Below, piece after piece: positions 4,767 through 5,353 of a DNA stretch of 5,353 nucleotides. A program made the position numbers and the translations under genes. Source of the DNA: an uncultured Spirochaetales bacterium (GTDB lineage: Bacteria > Spirochaetota > Spirochaetia > Treponematales > Treponemataceae); contig CAMGSV010000169.1 in the NCBI GenBank assembly GCA_946061495.1, forward strand, positions 1 to 5,353, read 5' to 3'. How positions within the stretch are numbered: position 1 is the stretch's first letter; each line of letters starts with the position of its first letter. Below the pieces are notes generated by a model that was given only the letters and a program-made list of their open reading frames with translations, did no database searches and had not been told where the DNA came from.

Positions 4767-5353
4767 ATGTCTGATTTCAATACCATTGAGGAGGCTCTGG
4801 AGGATCTTCGCCAGGGCAAGATGATTCTGGTGACGGACGATCCCGACCGGGAAAACGAGGGGGACTTCATCTGTGCCGCCCAGTTCGCCACCACCGAGAT
4901 GATAAACTTTATGGCTGTCCATGGACGAGGCCTCATCTGTATGCCCATGTCCGGCGACTACATCCAGAAGCTCCGCCTTCCCCAGATGGTGAGCTACAAC
5001 ACCGACAACCACGAGACAGCCTTCACCGTCTCCATCGACCACGTGGACACCACCACCGGCATCTCTGCCCAGGAGCGCTCCTTCACCGCCATGAAGTGTG
5101 TGGATGACGACGCCAAACCCGACGACTTCCGCCGTCCCGGCCACATGTTCCCCCTGGCCGCAAAGAAAAACGGCGTGTTGGTTCGTCCCGGCCACACCGA
5201 GGCCACCGTGGATCTGATGCGGCTGGCGGGACTGAAGGAGTGCGGCCTGTGCTGCGAGATCATGAAGGATGACGGCTCCATGATGCGGACCCCTGAGCTG
5301 AAGGAGCTGGCAAAGAAGCACAACCTGAAATTCATCACCATCAAGGATCTGCA
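4767..5353 (+). CDS. ribBA: 3,4-dihydroxy-2-butanone 4-phosphate synthase domain (RibBA/RibB), 3' end outside window
   Basis: The first 195 codons are present and open to the window edge. The DHBP synthase domain converts ribulose 5-phosphate into 3,4-dihydroxy-2-butanone 4-phosphate and formate, with Mg2+. Visible motifs: the acidic loop DDPDRENEGDF (24-34), HGRGLICMPM (52-61), the substrate region HVDTTTGISAQERS (92-105), RRPGHMFPL (122-130) and RPGHTEATVDL (140-150), followed by CEIM (163-166). Together these cover the catalytic core with no obvious loss. AAGGAG (4754-4759) sits seven bases before ATG 4767. In Firmicutes rib operons this gene normally continues into a GTP cyclohydrolase II domain (RibBA, about 400 residues) and is followed by ribH. 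That half is not in the window, so a stand-alone RibB cannot be excluded. It lies in the same operon as ribD and ribE but has its own structured leader. Confidence 0.93.
   Translation, partial: MSDFNTIEEALEDLRQGKMILVTDDPDRENEGDFICAAQFATTEMINFMAVHGRGLICMPMSGDYIQKLRLPQMVSYNTDNHETAFTVSIDHVDTTTGISAQERSFTAMKCVDDDAKPDDFRRPGHMFPLAAKKNGVLVRPGHTEATVDLMRLAGLKECGLCCEIMKDDGSMMRTPELKELAKKHNLKFITIKDL

Noticed and set aside
4668..5321. Minus-strand open frame (217 codons) opposite ribBA
   Set aside because: This is an antisense shadow of the RibB domain. The + strand frame with DRENEGD and RPGHMFPL motifs is the real gene and is only hidden because it runs off the window.

Overview
The window probably comes from a diderm Firmicute of the Negativicutes (Selenomonas/Anaerovibrio-like). 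This is an inference. It rests on three things: a large secreted, probable outer-membrane barrel protein; a Firmicutes-style rib operon (ribD-ribE-ribBA) behind an FMN riboswitch; and a GC-rich coding style with SD-led genes. All real genes are on the + strand.

Layout: (1) About 1-1975 holds a Wzi-like capsule-assembly/outer-membrane beta-barrel gene. Its start is unclear, because the frame is open to the left window edge and has no ATG before the signal peptide. (2) 1976-2699 holds a compact type II toxin-antitoxin pair: a 77-aa antitoxin-like protein and a 138-aa PIN-domain toxin that overlap by 4 bases. This stretch is visibly more A/T-rich than its flanks. (3) A 37-bp perfect direct repeat brackets the pair: 1941-1977 (the 3' end of the Wzi-like gene) and 2688-2724 (the 3' end of the toxin gene). 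Deleting one 747-bp repeat unit would leave the Wzi-like gene intact and directly abutting the rib promoter, so the TA pair looks like a recent clean insertion. (4) 2728-2908 is the rib control region. It contains a near-consensus promoter (TTGACA, 17 bp, TATATT), a palindromic 5' hairpin and an FMN (RFN) riboswitch whose closing P1 helix contains the ribD Shine-Dalgarno sequence. (5) 2909 to the window end holds ribD, ribE (16-bp overlap) and the 5' part of ribBA/ribB. The last is cut by the window edge and separated from ribE by a 95-base spacer that can form RNA structure.

The rib genes encode the committed steps of riboflavin synthesis. The RibB domain supplies the C4 unit (3,4-dihydroxy-2-butanone 4-phosphate), RibD processes the pyrimidine branch, and RibE makes riboflavin from lumazine. 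FMN accumulation should close the riboswitch and block ribD translation. The TA pair and the Wzi-like gene have no evident functional link to riboflavin. No tRNA, rRNA, CRISPR array, transposase or integrase is visible, and no convincing intrinsic terminator is seen anywhere.
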